Source: Lutibacter sp. (lineage in GTDB: Bacteria; Bacteroidota; Bacteroidia; Flavobacteriales; Flavobacteriaceae). Taken from it: a DNA stretch of 62,455 nt. Location of the stretch: NCBI RefSeq assembly GCF_013139515.1, contig NZ_WTAR01000085.1, positions 1 to 62,455 of the forward strand, read 5' to 3'. The notes under the pieces are model-generated. The model was not told the DNA's origin. It saw only the letters and a list, made by a program, of their open reading frames with translations, and did not search any database. How positions within the stretch are numbered: the first letter of the stretch is position 1; each line of letters opens with the position of its first letter. Both the position numbers and the translations under genes were made by a program. Shown one piece after another: positions 18,301-27,858 of this stretch.

Positions 18301-18360
18301 AAACACTTTTTATACTGACTGACGAAAGGGGGAAGTGTAATATGCATGGAATTGTTTGTT
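18301..18360 (+). repeat. Intergenic repeat R1, copy a
   Basis: AAACACTTTTTATACTGACT and the following 40 bases, through ATATGCATGGAATTGTTTGT, are almost identical to 20996-21056 and more weakly similar to 26034-26088. Short complementary arms (ACACTT and AAGTGT) could form a small stem. It directly precedes a LytTR remnant. Confidence 0.75.
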
Positions 18361-18391
18361 AAACCAAAGATGAATTACTTTTAACGTCTAA

Positions 18392-18602
18392 ATCCATTTT
18401 AAAGAAAACAAAACTATTACTACGAGTAAAAATTTAAAATACTTTGAAGATGTATTACCTAATGAGCACTCTTTTTTTCGTTCTCATAGAACGTGGTTAA
18501 TTAATTTAAATTATATTGAATTTTAAATAAAGGTGAGCAAGTAGTCACCCTAGCAAATAAATACCTTACAAAAAACGATTTTAGGCTGTTTGTATTAAAA
18601 TA
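18392..18602 (+). pseudogene. Remnant of a LytTR DNA-binding domain
   Basis: Reading 18392-18526 gives KENKTITTSKNLKYFEDVLP, then FFRSHRTWLINLNYIE, the hallmark of a LytTR domain, ended by a stop. After one frame change the sequence continues with KGEQVVTLANKYL and ends LFVLK before a stop at about 18600. The upstream receiver or membrane part is missing, and a stop codon lies just before the fragment. It is a 5'-truncated and frameshifted gene. The rest of 18603-18838 shows nothing recognisable. Confidence 0.8.
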
Positions 18603-18838
18603 AGCACCTTCTCACAAAGTAGTGTAAGTTAAAATATTGTGGTTAGATTTTTCAATTATTATTTCTAAGTCTGACAGCTTCAAATCAATTAAATATCCAT
18701 TTTAGTATTTTAAATTACTTAGAATAGTATTTATTACAATTTACAAACCCAATTTACTATTCATAAAGTGGTTTGTTAAAATATTATCTAAATAAAGTAC
18801 TCTTGCCTAAAATTACTAAATTACTAAAAAATAGAAAC

Positions 18839-19908
18839 ATGAAAAAATAATTTTAGCAGTTGCACTCTTAGTAACAACAGCAACAATAGCTCAAAACAGT
18901 TTGTTTAAAAATATATCTACAACAGATCAATATACAGAGTACCGATCTGTTGTAGATAGTGATAATGATGGTGTTTATGAAATAAGAGATAGACAATTTA
19001 TTGTGAAATTTGAACTTAAGACACTTCCTACAGGTGAAGGTTATAGCATTTCAGCTATCGTAGATAAAGGAAGTAATAAAGGAAAATCAAGTACAATGGA
19101 TGTGGTAGAAGGAAACTTCAGCTGTAAAGGCTATCCTTATGAAAGTGTAATTAGAGATACATCTAAAAAAGAAGGAATTGTTGCCATAGGCGATTATATC
19201 TTTTTTCTTAAAGGTATTTCTGATGAGGGGACTTCTTATGCTAGTATAGATGATGTATATATTAAAGAGGGTGCTTCAGGGGGAAATAATGCTGATAAAC
19301 CAACAAAGAAGAAATTGTCTTTTAAAGAAAAAATGAAGGCTTTAAAAAATGCTTCAATTCCAGGAGCTACATCTGCTAATTATGGTTCAGAACATAAAGC
19401 TTTAGAAAGTCAGAATTTAAGAAAATTAATTACTGATTATTTGGTAGCAATGAAAGCAAAACAAGATGCTAGAACTGCAAAAGAAAAACAATCGGATAAA
19501 AATATTTTAAACGCTAAGGAAGTAATCGCGTCAAAAGAAAAAGCAAAAAGAGACGCAGAAAAAGCAAAAAGAGATGCAGAATGGGCGGAAGCAAAGAGAT
19601 ATAACGACTCTATTAAAGCAACACCAGAGCATCAAGATTTGGAGAGAAGAAAGAGACAGAATGAGGCAAATTATCAATCAAGAAATGGAGGGACACAGGG
19701 AAAAGTAACAATTTACAATAAATCAGGAAGAGATATTTATATCTATCAAGATGGTTCTAGCAATGGAACGCGTATAAATGTTAATAGCAGTGCTAAAGTA
19801 AATTGTGCGAGTAATTATACTTATAAATATGATGCTAATGCTGGAGGTAAAGGTTCTGTATGTTATAGCGCTAACTCTCGTTGTGGTAGTAGTATTACGG
19901 TAAACTAA
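18839..19908 (+). pseudogene. Secreted coiled-coil protein of unknown function, start region frameshifted
   Basis: A frame of 335 codons runs openly from 18901 to 19908, but it has no good start. The natural start, ATG at 18839, reads two Lys codons and then TAA. One extra A in the A6 run at 18842-18847 would restore a signal peptide reading KKIILAVALLVTTATIAQ joined directly to the long frame. So the gene is frameshifted, phase-variable or misread in one base. The mature protein has a beta-rich front part, a charged helical segment with EKAKRDAEKAKRDAE (about 200-225) and a Gly/Ser/Asn-rich end with several cysteines. I do not recognise the family. Confidence 0.65.
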
Positions 19909-20173
19909 ATAACATCAAATCTAAAAGAGAACTCTATCTAATAAAAATTGAAGGTAAAACAAGATTTGTAAGAGCCAACATTTTATTAATAACTAAGTTT
20001 TATAGCAATCTACGTCCCCATAATTAGTAGTATATGCATCGTTGGGTAATGAGTGAAACCGTTATCCAACTATTTAAACTTAGTGTATAAAGACATTGAT
20101 AACTTATAATCACAATCTCTAATTATAAGTTAATCTTCAAAATATCAATCATTTAATGCTAAATAATTTTAAT

Positions 20174-20632
20174 ATGAAAACACTTTTAATATACCTTATT
20201 ATCTTTCTATCATCAGGATTACTTTTTTCACAAAATGAAAACCCAACAGAAGCGCTTAACGGAACATATCATTTGTTAGAGGCTGAGAGAGCTGGAGGAA
20301 ATAAGCAAACCAACACTAAAATTTTTCAATATGGAAAGTGGGGTGAAGATAATGTGCTGGCAGTTGCAGCTTGTGCGAAATGTATGCCAGCCATATATAA
20401 GTATAAAGAAGAGTATAGTAAAGATTTAAAAACAGCTGTTTTTTATAATGATATAGGCCTTTTTTTAATTGCTTATGATAGCGAAAGTTTTGTAATGATG
20501 ATGCCTTCTAAGAAAGAGGGGACTGAATGGACAGATTTTGCATTCAGTAATTTTTATAGTAAAAATCAAGTTAAAGTTGCAGCGATGACACAACACAAAA
20601 TTAAAGAGTTTATTATAAAGATTTCGGAATAA
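20174..20632 (+). CDS. Small exported protein of unknown function
   Basis: A 152-residue protein beginning MKTLLIYLIIFLSSGLLFSQ, a clear signal peptide; an ATG at 20156 would only lengthen the front, so 20174 is preferred. The mature part contains a CAKC motif (CAKCMPAIYKY) that could bind a metal or be redox active, and a two-Met run near the end. No family is recognised. It is isolated between the frameshifted gene and a repeat-rich gap, and nothing links it to its neighbours. Confidence 0.7.
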   Translation: MKTLLIYLIIFLSSGLLFSQNENPTEALNGTYHLLEAERAGGNKQTNTKIFQYGKWGEDNVLAVAACAKCMPAIYKYKEEYSKDLKTAVFYNDIGLFLIAYDSESFVMMMPSKKEGTEWTDFAFSNFYSKNQVKVAAMTQHKIKEFIIKISE

Positions 20633-20876
20633 TTTTATTGATATCCATAGTTGCGAACATATAATTTGAGATTGATAAATTTTATCAGGTTTCTCTAGAA
20701 GGTTTTGCCCTTTGGATATATAAATCTTGTGCTTATTGAATACTAATACATAAATTTATATTCTATTTTTTTAGAACGTGAATTCTCTAATTTATTGAAA
20801 ACAATATAATGAAACTAAAAAGATTGTTTTTTTTGGTATTTCGACAAAAACTCAACATAAATTAAGAATCGTGTAC

Positions 20877-21056
20877 ATTTACTTTGCTTTGGTAAAAGCA
20901 AAGTTTTACTTTTCATTTTATGAAAAATTTTATACCAAAAGGTTTCTTCTACAATGTTAAATTTGTACTTTTCTGAAATAGGTTGACTAAAAATTAAACA
21001 CTTTTTATACTGACTGACGAAAGGAGGGAAGTGTAATATGCATGGAATTGTTTGTT
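20877..21056 (+). repeat. Intergenic repeat R1, long copy b
   Basis: Starts with a hairpin CTTTGCTTTGGTAAAAGCAAAG (arms CTTTGCTTT/AAAGCAAAG), includes GGTTTCTTCTACAATGTTAA, and ends with the 61-base block shared with 18301-18360. The whole aligns loosely with 25945-26088. It lies immediately past the stop codon of the LytTR gene that follows on the minus strand. The rest of the 20633-20876 gap shows no gene. Confidence 0.7.
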
Positions 21057-21065
21057 TTTATATAT

Positions 21066-21869
21066 CTAAAAATAACCCAAAGCTTTTTTAACTTCATCTT
21101 TATATTTTCTTCCAATTGGTATTGAAACTCCGTTAAGCATTAATTTACTTGGTGAAAAAGAATCAATAAAATCAAGGCCAACAATATAAGAACGGTGGAC
21201 TCTTAAAAATTTTGCGTTTGGCAAAGATTCTTGTATAGACGTTAGACTTTTATAAGCAATAATTTCTGTTTCGGTAGTTTTTACTTTTATATAGTTTTTA
21301 AGACTTTCAACAAATATGATGTCTTTTATGAAAATTTTTATTAATGATTTTTCTACTTTCAAATAAATAAATTCTTCTTCTTTAAGATGGTCTTGCTGCT
21401 TTATTTCAAGTGCTAATGTTTTTTTATTTGCTGTTTGAAAATTCTTAAATAACACATACACAAAAGGAATAATTGCTGCAACGTTTACATCCAAAAGGGT
21501 ATTCATAATTTCTGTAATTGCAAAGAAACTCGAACTCTCAAAACCTTTTAGATACAATGGCTGAATAACATTTATAACTAACGGTCTTTGAATAAAAATA
21601 GTAGTACTAATCAATAATAACACATAAAATAATACGAATTTTATATATTTCTTTTTAAGAAAAAATAATGGGAACAAGATATATAATGTTACATAAACCA
21701 AGATTAATCTAGAAGGTAAACTAAGTAATTGAACCATGAAATTTCTATAATAATCATTATCATACGTTCCCCAAACCATTGTAAAAAACAGCACAAATAC
21801 GAACCAATAAATGATGTGTTTAACAATTTGACTTGCGTTTCTGTTTATCCTAATAAAAGCCAACATCAT
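21066..21869 (-). CDS. Membrane-anchored LytTR transcriptional regulator
   Basis: A 267-residue protein with four hydrophobic helices in the first 150 residues and a C-terminal LytTR DNA-binding domain (about 165-267: FVESLKNYIKV, FLRVHRSYIV, IPIGRKYKDEV). It has no receiver domain and no histidine kinase motif, so DNA binding is probably governed by the membrane part. It is divergent from the SusA-like amylase gene with about 250 bases between, making that gene a candidate target. A repeat copy abuts its 3' end. The TM region resembles the sensor end of LytS-type kinases. Confidence 0.85.
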   Translation of the reverse strand: MMLAFIRINRNASQIVKHIIYWFVFVLFFTMVWGTYDNDYYRNFMVQLLSLPSRLILVYVTLYILFPLFFLKKKYIKFVLFYVLLLISTTIFIQRPLVINVIQPLYLKGFESSSFFAITEIMNTLLDVNVAAIIPFVYVLFKNFQTANKKTLALEIKQQDHLKEEEFIYLKVEKSLIKIFIKDIIFVESLKNYIKVKTTETEIIAYKSLTSIQESLPNAKFLRVHRSYIVGLDFIDSFSPSKLMLNGVSIPIGRKYKDEVKKALGYF

Positions 21870-22121
21870 ATTTTAAAAATTTATTATGCTAAAATCTGAA
21901 AATTTATCTAGAATACCACTAGTAAAGTATAGACAACTCGTAATATTATATAAAAAGCAACTTCACACCTAACTTTTCATTTCAATTATCATCCTCAAAT
22001 AATTTAACCAAATTCAAAATATTGGTTGTTTTATATATACAAATGGTTGTCTATATAATTAGTTTGTTTGCTTTCTATTTCAGTATTAATATTGAGCAAT
22101 ATAATTTTAAACTTAACTAAA

Positions 22122-23975
22122 ATGAATTCATTATTTAGAACATTAATTACGAGCTTATTATTCCTTATTTCAATTCAACATATATGTGCTCAAAGTTTTT
22201 CAATAGAACGAGTAGAACCGCCAAATTGGTGGATAGGAATGGAAAACTCCAAATTGCAACTTTTGATATATGGAGAAAATATTAGTACAACAAAACCAAC
22301 AATTCAATATAAAGGTGTTACTATTAATAGTGTAACAAAACTAGAAAGCGCCAATTATTTATTCCTAAACCTAACTATTGAAGAGACTACAAAAGAAGGT
22401 GTTTTTGATATTATTTTTAATTTGGATAGTGGAGAAAAATTAGTTTACAATTATCAATTAAAACAAAAAAAGAGTAGGAATAATCTAAGTCAAACAATTG
22501 ACGCATCTGATGTGATGTACTTAATAACACCAGATCGGTTTAGTAATGGCGATACTTCAAATGATTCTACTGATGATACTATTGAAAAAGTAAATAGAAA
22601 AAACCCAGATGGTAGACACGGTGGAGACATTAAAGGTATTATAAATCATTTAGATTATATAGAAAATTTAGGTGTCACAACATTATGGTTAAATCCATTT
22701 TTGGAAAATGACCAACCTGCATATTCTTATCATGGATATGGAATATCAGATTTCTATAAAACAGATTCAAGATTTGGAACTAATAATGATTATAAAAAGT
22801 TAGTTAGTCTCAGCCATGAAAGAGGAATGAAAGTGATTATGGACCAAGTTTTTAATCATTGTGGAGCAGGGCATTGGTGGATGCAAGATTTACCATCTAA
22901 AGACTGGTTGAACCAATGGAAAGAATTTACGTATTCAAGTTTTGCTAATGTAATTGTGTCAGACCCTTACCAATCTCAAAGTGATAATGATTTACATGTT
23001 AAAGGATGGTTTGATGTTAATTTACCTGACCTTAATTTGGATAATCCTTATTTAGCCACCTATTTAATTCAGAATTCTATATGGTGGATTGAGTATGCCA
23101 ATATTGACGGTATAAGAATGGACACCTATCCATATCCAAATAATAAAAATGTAATGGCGAATTGGATTAAAATGGTCGAAACAGAATATCCTAATTATTA
23201 TATAGTTGCAGAAACAGCTATGGGAGATAAAGTATCTTCATATGTTTATTGGAATAATGGAACATTGAATAGAGATGGGTATATATCAAATATTAAAAGT
23301 TTAAGTGATTACGCATTGTATTATAACTTGATTAAAGCCTTTGGAAAGGAAAATGAAATTTATACTATTTATGAAACATTAACAAGCGATTATTTATATG
23401 ATACGCCTTATAATAATAAAATTTTTAATGGAAATCATGATGTTGCAAGATTATATACTCAACTCAATAAAAATAAAGATAAAGTCAAATTAAGTATGGC
23501 ATTTATTTTCACAACTAGAGGTATTCCGCAAATCTATTATGGAGACGAATTATTTTTTGATTCACCAAAACCAGATGGCGCTTTAAGAATTGATTTTCTA
23601 GGAGGATGGAAATCTGATGAAAGAAATGCGTTTGTGAAAAATGAAAGGACAAATGATGAAAATGACCTTGTTGATTATATTTCGACAATTTTAAAATGGA
23701 GAAAAAATGCTATCGAAATACACAAAGGGAAACTAAAACATTACAAACCTATGGATAATATTTATGTGTATTTTAGATATACTGATACAGAAAGTACGAT
23801 GGTTATTATCAATAATAGTAAAAAGTCAATCAATGATTATAGTTTAGAGCGTTATAAAGAATCTTTAACTAGTTATTCTTCCGGAAAAGATATTATAACA
23901 AACACTAAATTTACGACGTTAAAAACAATTAATTTAAAAGCAAATTCGGCATTAATTATTAAACTAATCAACTAA
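22122..23975 (+). CDS. GH13 alpha-amylase family enzyme (neopullulanase/SusA-like)
   Basis: Exported alpha-glucan hydrolase of 617 residues that would cleave starch-type or pullulan oligosaccharides in the periplasm. The ATG at 22122 gives MNSLFRTLITSLLFLI... ending in ICAQ, a signal peptide; upstream in-frame ATGs are less likely. A cyclomaltodextrinase-type N domain (about 20-115) precedes the barrel. GH13 regions: I DQVFNH (about 241), II GIRMDTYPY with the Asp nucleophile (about 333), III VAETAMG with the acid Glu (about 363), IV FNGNHD (about 440). A C-terminal beta domain follows. All three catalytic acids are present. SusC/SusD genes are not nearby. The stop codon overlaps the start of the kinase gene. 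Confidence 0.9.
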   Translation: MNSLFRTLITSLLFLISIQHICAQSFSIERVEPPNWWIGMENSKLQLLIYGENISTTKPTIQYKGVTINSVTKLESANYLFLNLTIEETTKEGVFDIIFNLDSGEKLVYNYQLKQKKSRNNLSQTIDASDVMYLITPDRFSNGDTSNDSTDDTIEKVNRKNPDGRHGGDIKGIINHLDYIENLGVTTLWLNPFLENDQPAYSYHGYGISDFYKTDSRFGTNNDYKKLVSLSHERGMKVIMDQVFNHCGAGHWWMQDLPSKDWLNQWKEFTYSSFANVIVSDPYQSQSDNDLHVKGWFDVNLPDLNLDNPYLATYLIQNSIWWIEYANIDGIRMDTYPYPNNKNVMANWIKMVETEYPNYYIVAETAMGDKVSSYVYWNNGTLNRDGYISNIKSLSDYALYYNLIKAFGKENEIYTIYETLTSDYLYDTPYNNKIFNGNHDVARLYTQLNKNKDKVKLSMAFIFTTRGIPQIYYGDELFFDSPKPDGALRIDFLGGWKSDERNAFVKNERTNDENDLVDYISTILKWRKNAIEIHKGKLKHYKPMDNIYVYFRYTDTESTMVIINNSKKSINDYSLERYKESLTSYSSGKDIITNTKFTTLKTINLKANSALIIKLIN

Positions 23976-24865
23976 TGAAAAAAGTATTTATCTTGGGAGG
24001 AGCCTCTTATAATTCGGTTATTACTTTAGATGAATTTCCACAAGCAATTTCGCAAACTATTCATAATTGCTACTTTGATGAAACCATAGGAAATACAGGT
24101 GCAGGAAAAGCATTAACGCTATCGAAATTGGGTTTTAATACTACCTTTCATTCGTTAATAGGTGATGATTCATTTGGGGAAAAAGTAACTTCATTTTTAA
24201 AAGAACCAAATCTACATTTTATTTCAGATATTGATCCAAACGGAACCGAAAGGCATTTGAATATTATGAATAGTAGGGGAGAACGCATTTCTATTTTTGT
24301 GAACCCAAGTTCCGATGAACCAAGTATAAAGTATGAAAAGTTTGAAGGTCATTTACTGGATTCGGACTATGTAGTTATTAATATTTCTAATTATTCTAGA
24401 AATATATTGCCAATTTGTAAGCGTTTAAACAAAGAAATTTGGACAGATTTACACGATTATGATGGCAAAAATGAATATCACCAAGATTTTATTGATGCTG
24501 CGGATTATATTTTTTTAAGTTCCGATAATTTGCCAGATTATAAACCATTTATGCTGAAGCAAATAGCAAATGGAAAAAAATTAGTTGTTTGTACCCATGG
24601 AAAAGATGGAGCCTCAGCATATACCAGAGAAGGTAAGTGGATTGAAACGCCAATAATAGATGCTTATAAAATGACAAATGCTAATGGAGCAGGAGACTCT
24701 TTTTTTTCGGGATTTTTATATGGTTTTTCTATAGGATATGAAATAAAGAAATGTATGCAATTTGGTACTATTACGTCAGGTTTGTGTATAGAATCAAAGT
24801 TAATTACAAACAATAAATTGAGTAAAGCGCTCGTTGAAAGTGAGTTTTCAAAATATTATGTCTAG
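23975..24865 (+). CDS. PfkB-family carbohydrate kinase
   Basis: Cytoplasmic sugar kinase of 296 residues in the ribokinase fold. It shows the glycine-rich GNTGAGKALTLSKLG (about 38-52) and the C-terminal signature NANGAGDSFFSGFL (about 231-244), in which Asp is the catalytic base. Its start overlaps the amylase stop by one base, so the two are co-translated. The sugar is not predictable; fructose, ribose, adenosine or a glucan-derived sugar are all possible. Pairing an exported amylase with this kinase is unusual, since amylase products would normally be handled by a glucokinase. Confidence 0.85.
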   Translation: MKKVFILGGASYNSVITLDEFPQAISQTIHNCYFDETIGNTGAGKALTLSKLGFNTTFHSLIGDDSFGEKVTSFLKEPNLHFISDIDPNGTERHLNIMNSRGERISIFVNPSSDEPSIKYEKFEGHLLDSDYVVINISNYSRNILPICKRLNKEIWTDLHDYDGKNEYHQDFIDAADYIFLSSDNLPDYKPFMLKQIANGKKLVVCTHGKDGASAYTREGKWIETPIIDAYKMTNANGAGDSFFSGFLYGFSIGYEIKKCMQFGTITSGLCIESKLITNNKLSKALVESEFSKYYV

Positions 24866-24912
24866 TAGAGTTTTGATAGTGAATTTCCCTTTACAACTTT
24901 AATATAATAATA

Positions 24913-25863
24913 ATGGCCCGAATTATATTAATAATTATTTTTTTTAGTTTAACCATAATATCATGTGGTAGAGAAGAAAAATCTCTAAATACTTTAAACT
25001 CTCATTTCTTTACAAATGAGCAATATAAGTTTACTCTTGTAGATAAAGGTATTAAAATGGCATACTTGGACATTGGGAGTATTGACAACCCCATTGTTCT
25101 TTTATTACATGGTGAACCTAACAATTCATTTGTATTTAGAAATATTGCTCCATACTTAGTAAAGCAAAACTATAGAGTAATTATACCTGACCTTGTTGGA
25201 TTTGGATATTCCGACAAACCAAAAAATGCGGCTATTATTACCTATTCAAATCAAACAAAATGGTTAAACACTTTTATTGATAACCTAAAATTAACAGACA
25301 TTAATTTATTTGCACATGACTGGGGAGGTATGATTTCTTTAAGAATTGTAGCTGAAAGACAAAAGCTATTTAGTAAGGTAGCAGTTTCTTATAGTTATTT
25401 ATTTGAAGGGGACGAAGTAATTCCAGAAAGCTTCATGGGGTTTATAAATTATGCCAAAAATGATTCCACATTTTCAGCTGGAAATATCATGGATTGGGGA
25501 ACAAATATAAAATTACCAGATTCTATAAAGGCAACTTATAATCAGCCATTTATAACTAAATCAGACTATAATGTAGTTAGGAAATTTCCTTCTCTCATTC
25601 CTACTAATGTACAAGATAATGAAGCTATCATAAATCAGAGGCTTAATAAGAAGCTTAATCTCTTTGATAAACCATTTGTTACTATTTGGGGAAATCATAA
25701 TGATTTAATGTGGAAGGGAAAGGATCGTATTTTACAAAAAAACATTATTGGCGCCAAAAATCAAACACATTATATTTTAGAATCAAACCACTTCATTCAA
25801 GAAGACAAACCCAATGAACTCACTCAAATTTTAATTGATTTTTTTAAGGATGATTATAATTAA
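24913..25863 (+). CDS. Lipoprotein alpha/beta hydrolase, haloalkane dehalogenase-like
   Basis: A 316-residue lipoprotein (lipobox IISC, Cys18) with an alpha/beta hydrolase domain. The oxyanion region is LLLHGEP, the nucleophile elbow is AHDWGG (Asp about 136) and the last catalytic residue is in ESNHF (His about 295). An Asp nucleophile points to haloalkane dehalogenase or epoxide hydrolase chemistry rather than a serine esterase. Membrane anchoring of this family is uncommon. It follows the kinase gene by 47 bases and could be in the same transcript. Its substrate is unknown. Confidence 0.8.
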   Translation: MARIILIIIFFSLTIISCGREEKSLNTLNSHFFTNEQYKFTLVDKGIKMAYLDIGSIDNPIVLLLHGEPNNSFVFRNIAPYLVKQNYRVIIPDLVGFGYSDKPKNAAIITYSNQTKWLNTFIDNLKLTDINLFAHDWGGMISLRIVAERQKLFSKVAVSYSYLFEGDEVIPESFMGFINYAKNDSTFSAGNIMDWGTNIKLPDSIKATYNQPFITKSDYNVVRKFPSLIPTNVQDNEAIINQRLNKKLNLFDKPFVTIWGNHNDLMWKGKDRILQKNIIGAKNQTHYILESNHFIQEDKPNELTQILIDFFKDDYN

Positions 25864-25944
25864 ACTATGACAAATTTATAATCATACCACAGAAACCACT
25901 ATGAGAACGAATATCTTATAATTTGTATTATAATGTTAGCGTTA

Positions 25945-26088
25945 TGTAACTTGAGCTTTGGTTAAAAGCGAAAGTTGTTACTACAGTTTATTTAAAAAAT
26001 TTATTCTCAAAAGTTTCTTTTACGATGTTAATGGAACACTTTTTATGCGACGACGTAGGAGGGAAGCATAATATGTGTGGAATGAGTT
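25945..26088 (+). repeat. Intergenic repeat R1, long copy c
   Basis: Aligns with copy b at 20877-21056: an AAAAGC/GCTTT hairpin, AAGTTTCTTTTACGATGTTAA, then GAACACTTTTTATGCGACGA through AATATGTGTGGAAT. More diverged than copies a and b are from each other. It again lies just past the 3' end of a LytTR gene. Confidence 0.6.
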
Positions 26089-26107
26089 AGACCAATACAA
26101 TTCAAAT

Positions 26108-26812
26108 TTATTTAAAAAGCTGATTAACACTTGTTTTAAACAATTTCCCTATAGGAATAGTATAATCTTCAATATAAATTCTATTGCCTTCAATACTCTT
26201 TATATGTTTTTTTGCGACTGCAAATGATTTATGTACTTGAAGAAAATCATTATCAGAAAGTAATTGTATCGTGTCAGATATTTTTTCGCGAATACTTATG
26301 GTATCATTTGTAGTGACCACTTTGATATAATTTCCTGAAGCTTCAATAAATAGTATGGCATCTAAATCTACTTGAATATGACTATTTTTTTGTTTTAGAA
26401 AAATATACTTCTCTTCAGGATTAATATTTCCTTTATGCCTTTTTTCTATTGTTTTAGTATTAGATGAAGTGACTTTATTTATAGCGCTCAAAAAACGTTC
26501 AAAACTAAATGGCTTTAATAAATAATCAACAACATTTAATTCATAGCCTTCAATTGCAAATTCACTATATGCAGTAGTTACAATAACCTTTGGAGGAGAT
26601 GATAGTGTTTTTAAAAATTCAAAGCCTTTTAATTTTGGCATGTTTAAATCTAAAAAAATGAGATCTACTTCCTCTTTTTGTAAATAGTCTATGGCTTCTA
26701 TAGCATCATAGCAATCTGCTTTAAATTCTAAATTTGGTAGCATATCACAATAGCCTTTTATAATATCATGTGCAATATGCTCGTCATCTATAATTAAATA
26801 CTTAATCTTCAT
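26108..26812 (-). CDS. LytTR-family response regulator
   Basis: Two-component regulator of 234 residues. The receiver domain (1-120) has the acidic pair DDE (9-11), phospho-acceptor Asp55 in LIFLDLNMP, and Lys in LLKPFSF. The LytTR domain (about 135-234) carries ILFIEASGNYIKV and FLQVHKSFAV. It overlaps the kinase gene by four bases and is transcribed after it. Targets are unknown; the divergent metallophosphoesterase-CPBP pair is an obvious candidate. Confidence 0.92.
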   Translation of the reverse strand: MKIKYLIIDDEHIAHDIIKGYCDMLPNLEFKADCYDAIEAIDYLQKEEVDLIFLDLNMPKLKGFEFLKTLSSPPKVIVTTAYSEFAIEGYELNVVDYLLKPFSFERFLSAINKVTSSNTKTIEKRHKGNINPEEKYIFLKQKNSHIQVDLDAILFIEASGNYIKVVTTNDTISIREKISDTIQLLSDNDFLQVHKSFAVAKKHIKSIEGNRIYIEDYTIPIGKLFKTSVNQLFK

Positions 26813-27636
26813 AGTGTAATATTCAATTTAGCGTTGTAGATGTTGTTGGTTTTTGAGATTGTTAAATTATGATTTTTTGGATAAACTAATTCTAATCTAC
26901 GTTTTAGATTTTTTAAACCTATTCCTGCTTCCTGATTTTCTTCATTAGCTTCAAAGTTATTTTCTATTTCAAAATTAACGATATTATTATGGGCTTCTAA
27001 ATGTATTCGAATAAAAGCATGCTCTCTTAAATTTTCTACTCCATGTTTAAATGCATTTTCTAAAAGAATAATAAAAAGAAGTGGACTGATTTCATAATCA
27101 TTATCCTTAATATCAATATTGAATTGTATATCAATAGTTTTGTGATAACGCATTTTATGAAGTGCTATATAGTTTTTTAAATAGGTTAGTTCTTCAGAAA
27201 GTAGAACCGTGTCTTTTTCGCCATCATAAATACTATAACGCATCATATCAGAAAGTTTTAAAATGAGTTCTTGTGCTTTTTTAGCGTCTTTTCCTGCCAG
27301 TCCATAGAGGTTGTTAAGCATATTAAAAAAGAAATGTGGATTCACCTGACTTTTTAAATGCAACAATTCTGTTTTTGCTTTTTCGTTCTTTAATCGAATA
27401 ATAGATTTGATGTTCCTTAAAATCCAATAGATAAAATATCCTATAATCAACCCAATCAGTAAAGTGTAATATGCAATTAGGATATATCCCAGAACTGGGT
27501 TAAAATCTAATGAAATTAATACAGAACTTCCTTCAGCAGTAAAGACTTTATAGCATATATATAATAGTGGAATAAGTATAGATACCACACCAATTATAAT
27601 AAGGGCATTTTTATTTTTTTGAATCCAATAAACCAT
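26809..27636 (-). CDS. LytS-type sensor histidine kinase
   Basis: Membrane histidine kinase of 275 residues, partner of the LytTR regulator encoded downstream. Two hydrophobic helices (about 11-31 and 48-73) enclose a short loop with no recognised sensor domain. The His_kinase domain follows with phospho-acceptor His101 in SQVNPHFFFN and the ATPase N-box LLENAFKHG, then a G-box in GIGLKNLKRR. It is one of the compact forms common in Bacteroidota. The 222 bases between it and the next gene carry divergent promoters; no clear LytTR binding pair could be called. Confidence 0.92.
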   Translation of the reverse strand: MVYWIQKNKNALIIIGVVSILIPLLYICYKVFTAEGSSVLISLDFNPVLGYILIAYYTLLIGLIIGYFIYWILRNIKSIIRLKNEKAKTELLHLKSQVNPHFFFNMLNNLYGLAGKDAKKAQELILKLSDMMRYSIYDGEKDTVLLSEELTYLKNYIALHKMRYHKTIDIQFNIDIKDNDYEISPLLFIILLENAFKHGVENLREHAFIRIHLEAHNNIVNFEIENNFEANEENQEAGIGLKNLKRRLELVYPKNHNLTISKTNNIYNAKLNITL

Positions 27637-27858
27637 ACTGCAAAGTTAAGAGAATCTATTATATAAGTAAGTATTAGTGACAAACGTCATTATTTTTAAT
27701 ACATAAAGCCTTTTAAGTGTGATAAAGGTCTTTAATACACCATGACATGTTTTATATCACTCATACATTAGTGTCTATCCCAATTGTTTTTTCAATAATG
27801 CGTTTGTAAATATTTTTGTTTCAATCAAAAAACTAACATCATTATAAAATTAATCAAA

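Noticed and set aside
25918-25965. GTTAGCGTTATGTAAC-like sequence suggestive of an integron attC core
   Set aside because: The bases do not fit the GTTRRRY/RYYYAAC pairing, there is no integrase gene and no cassette array.
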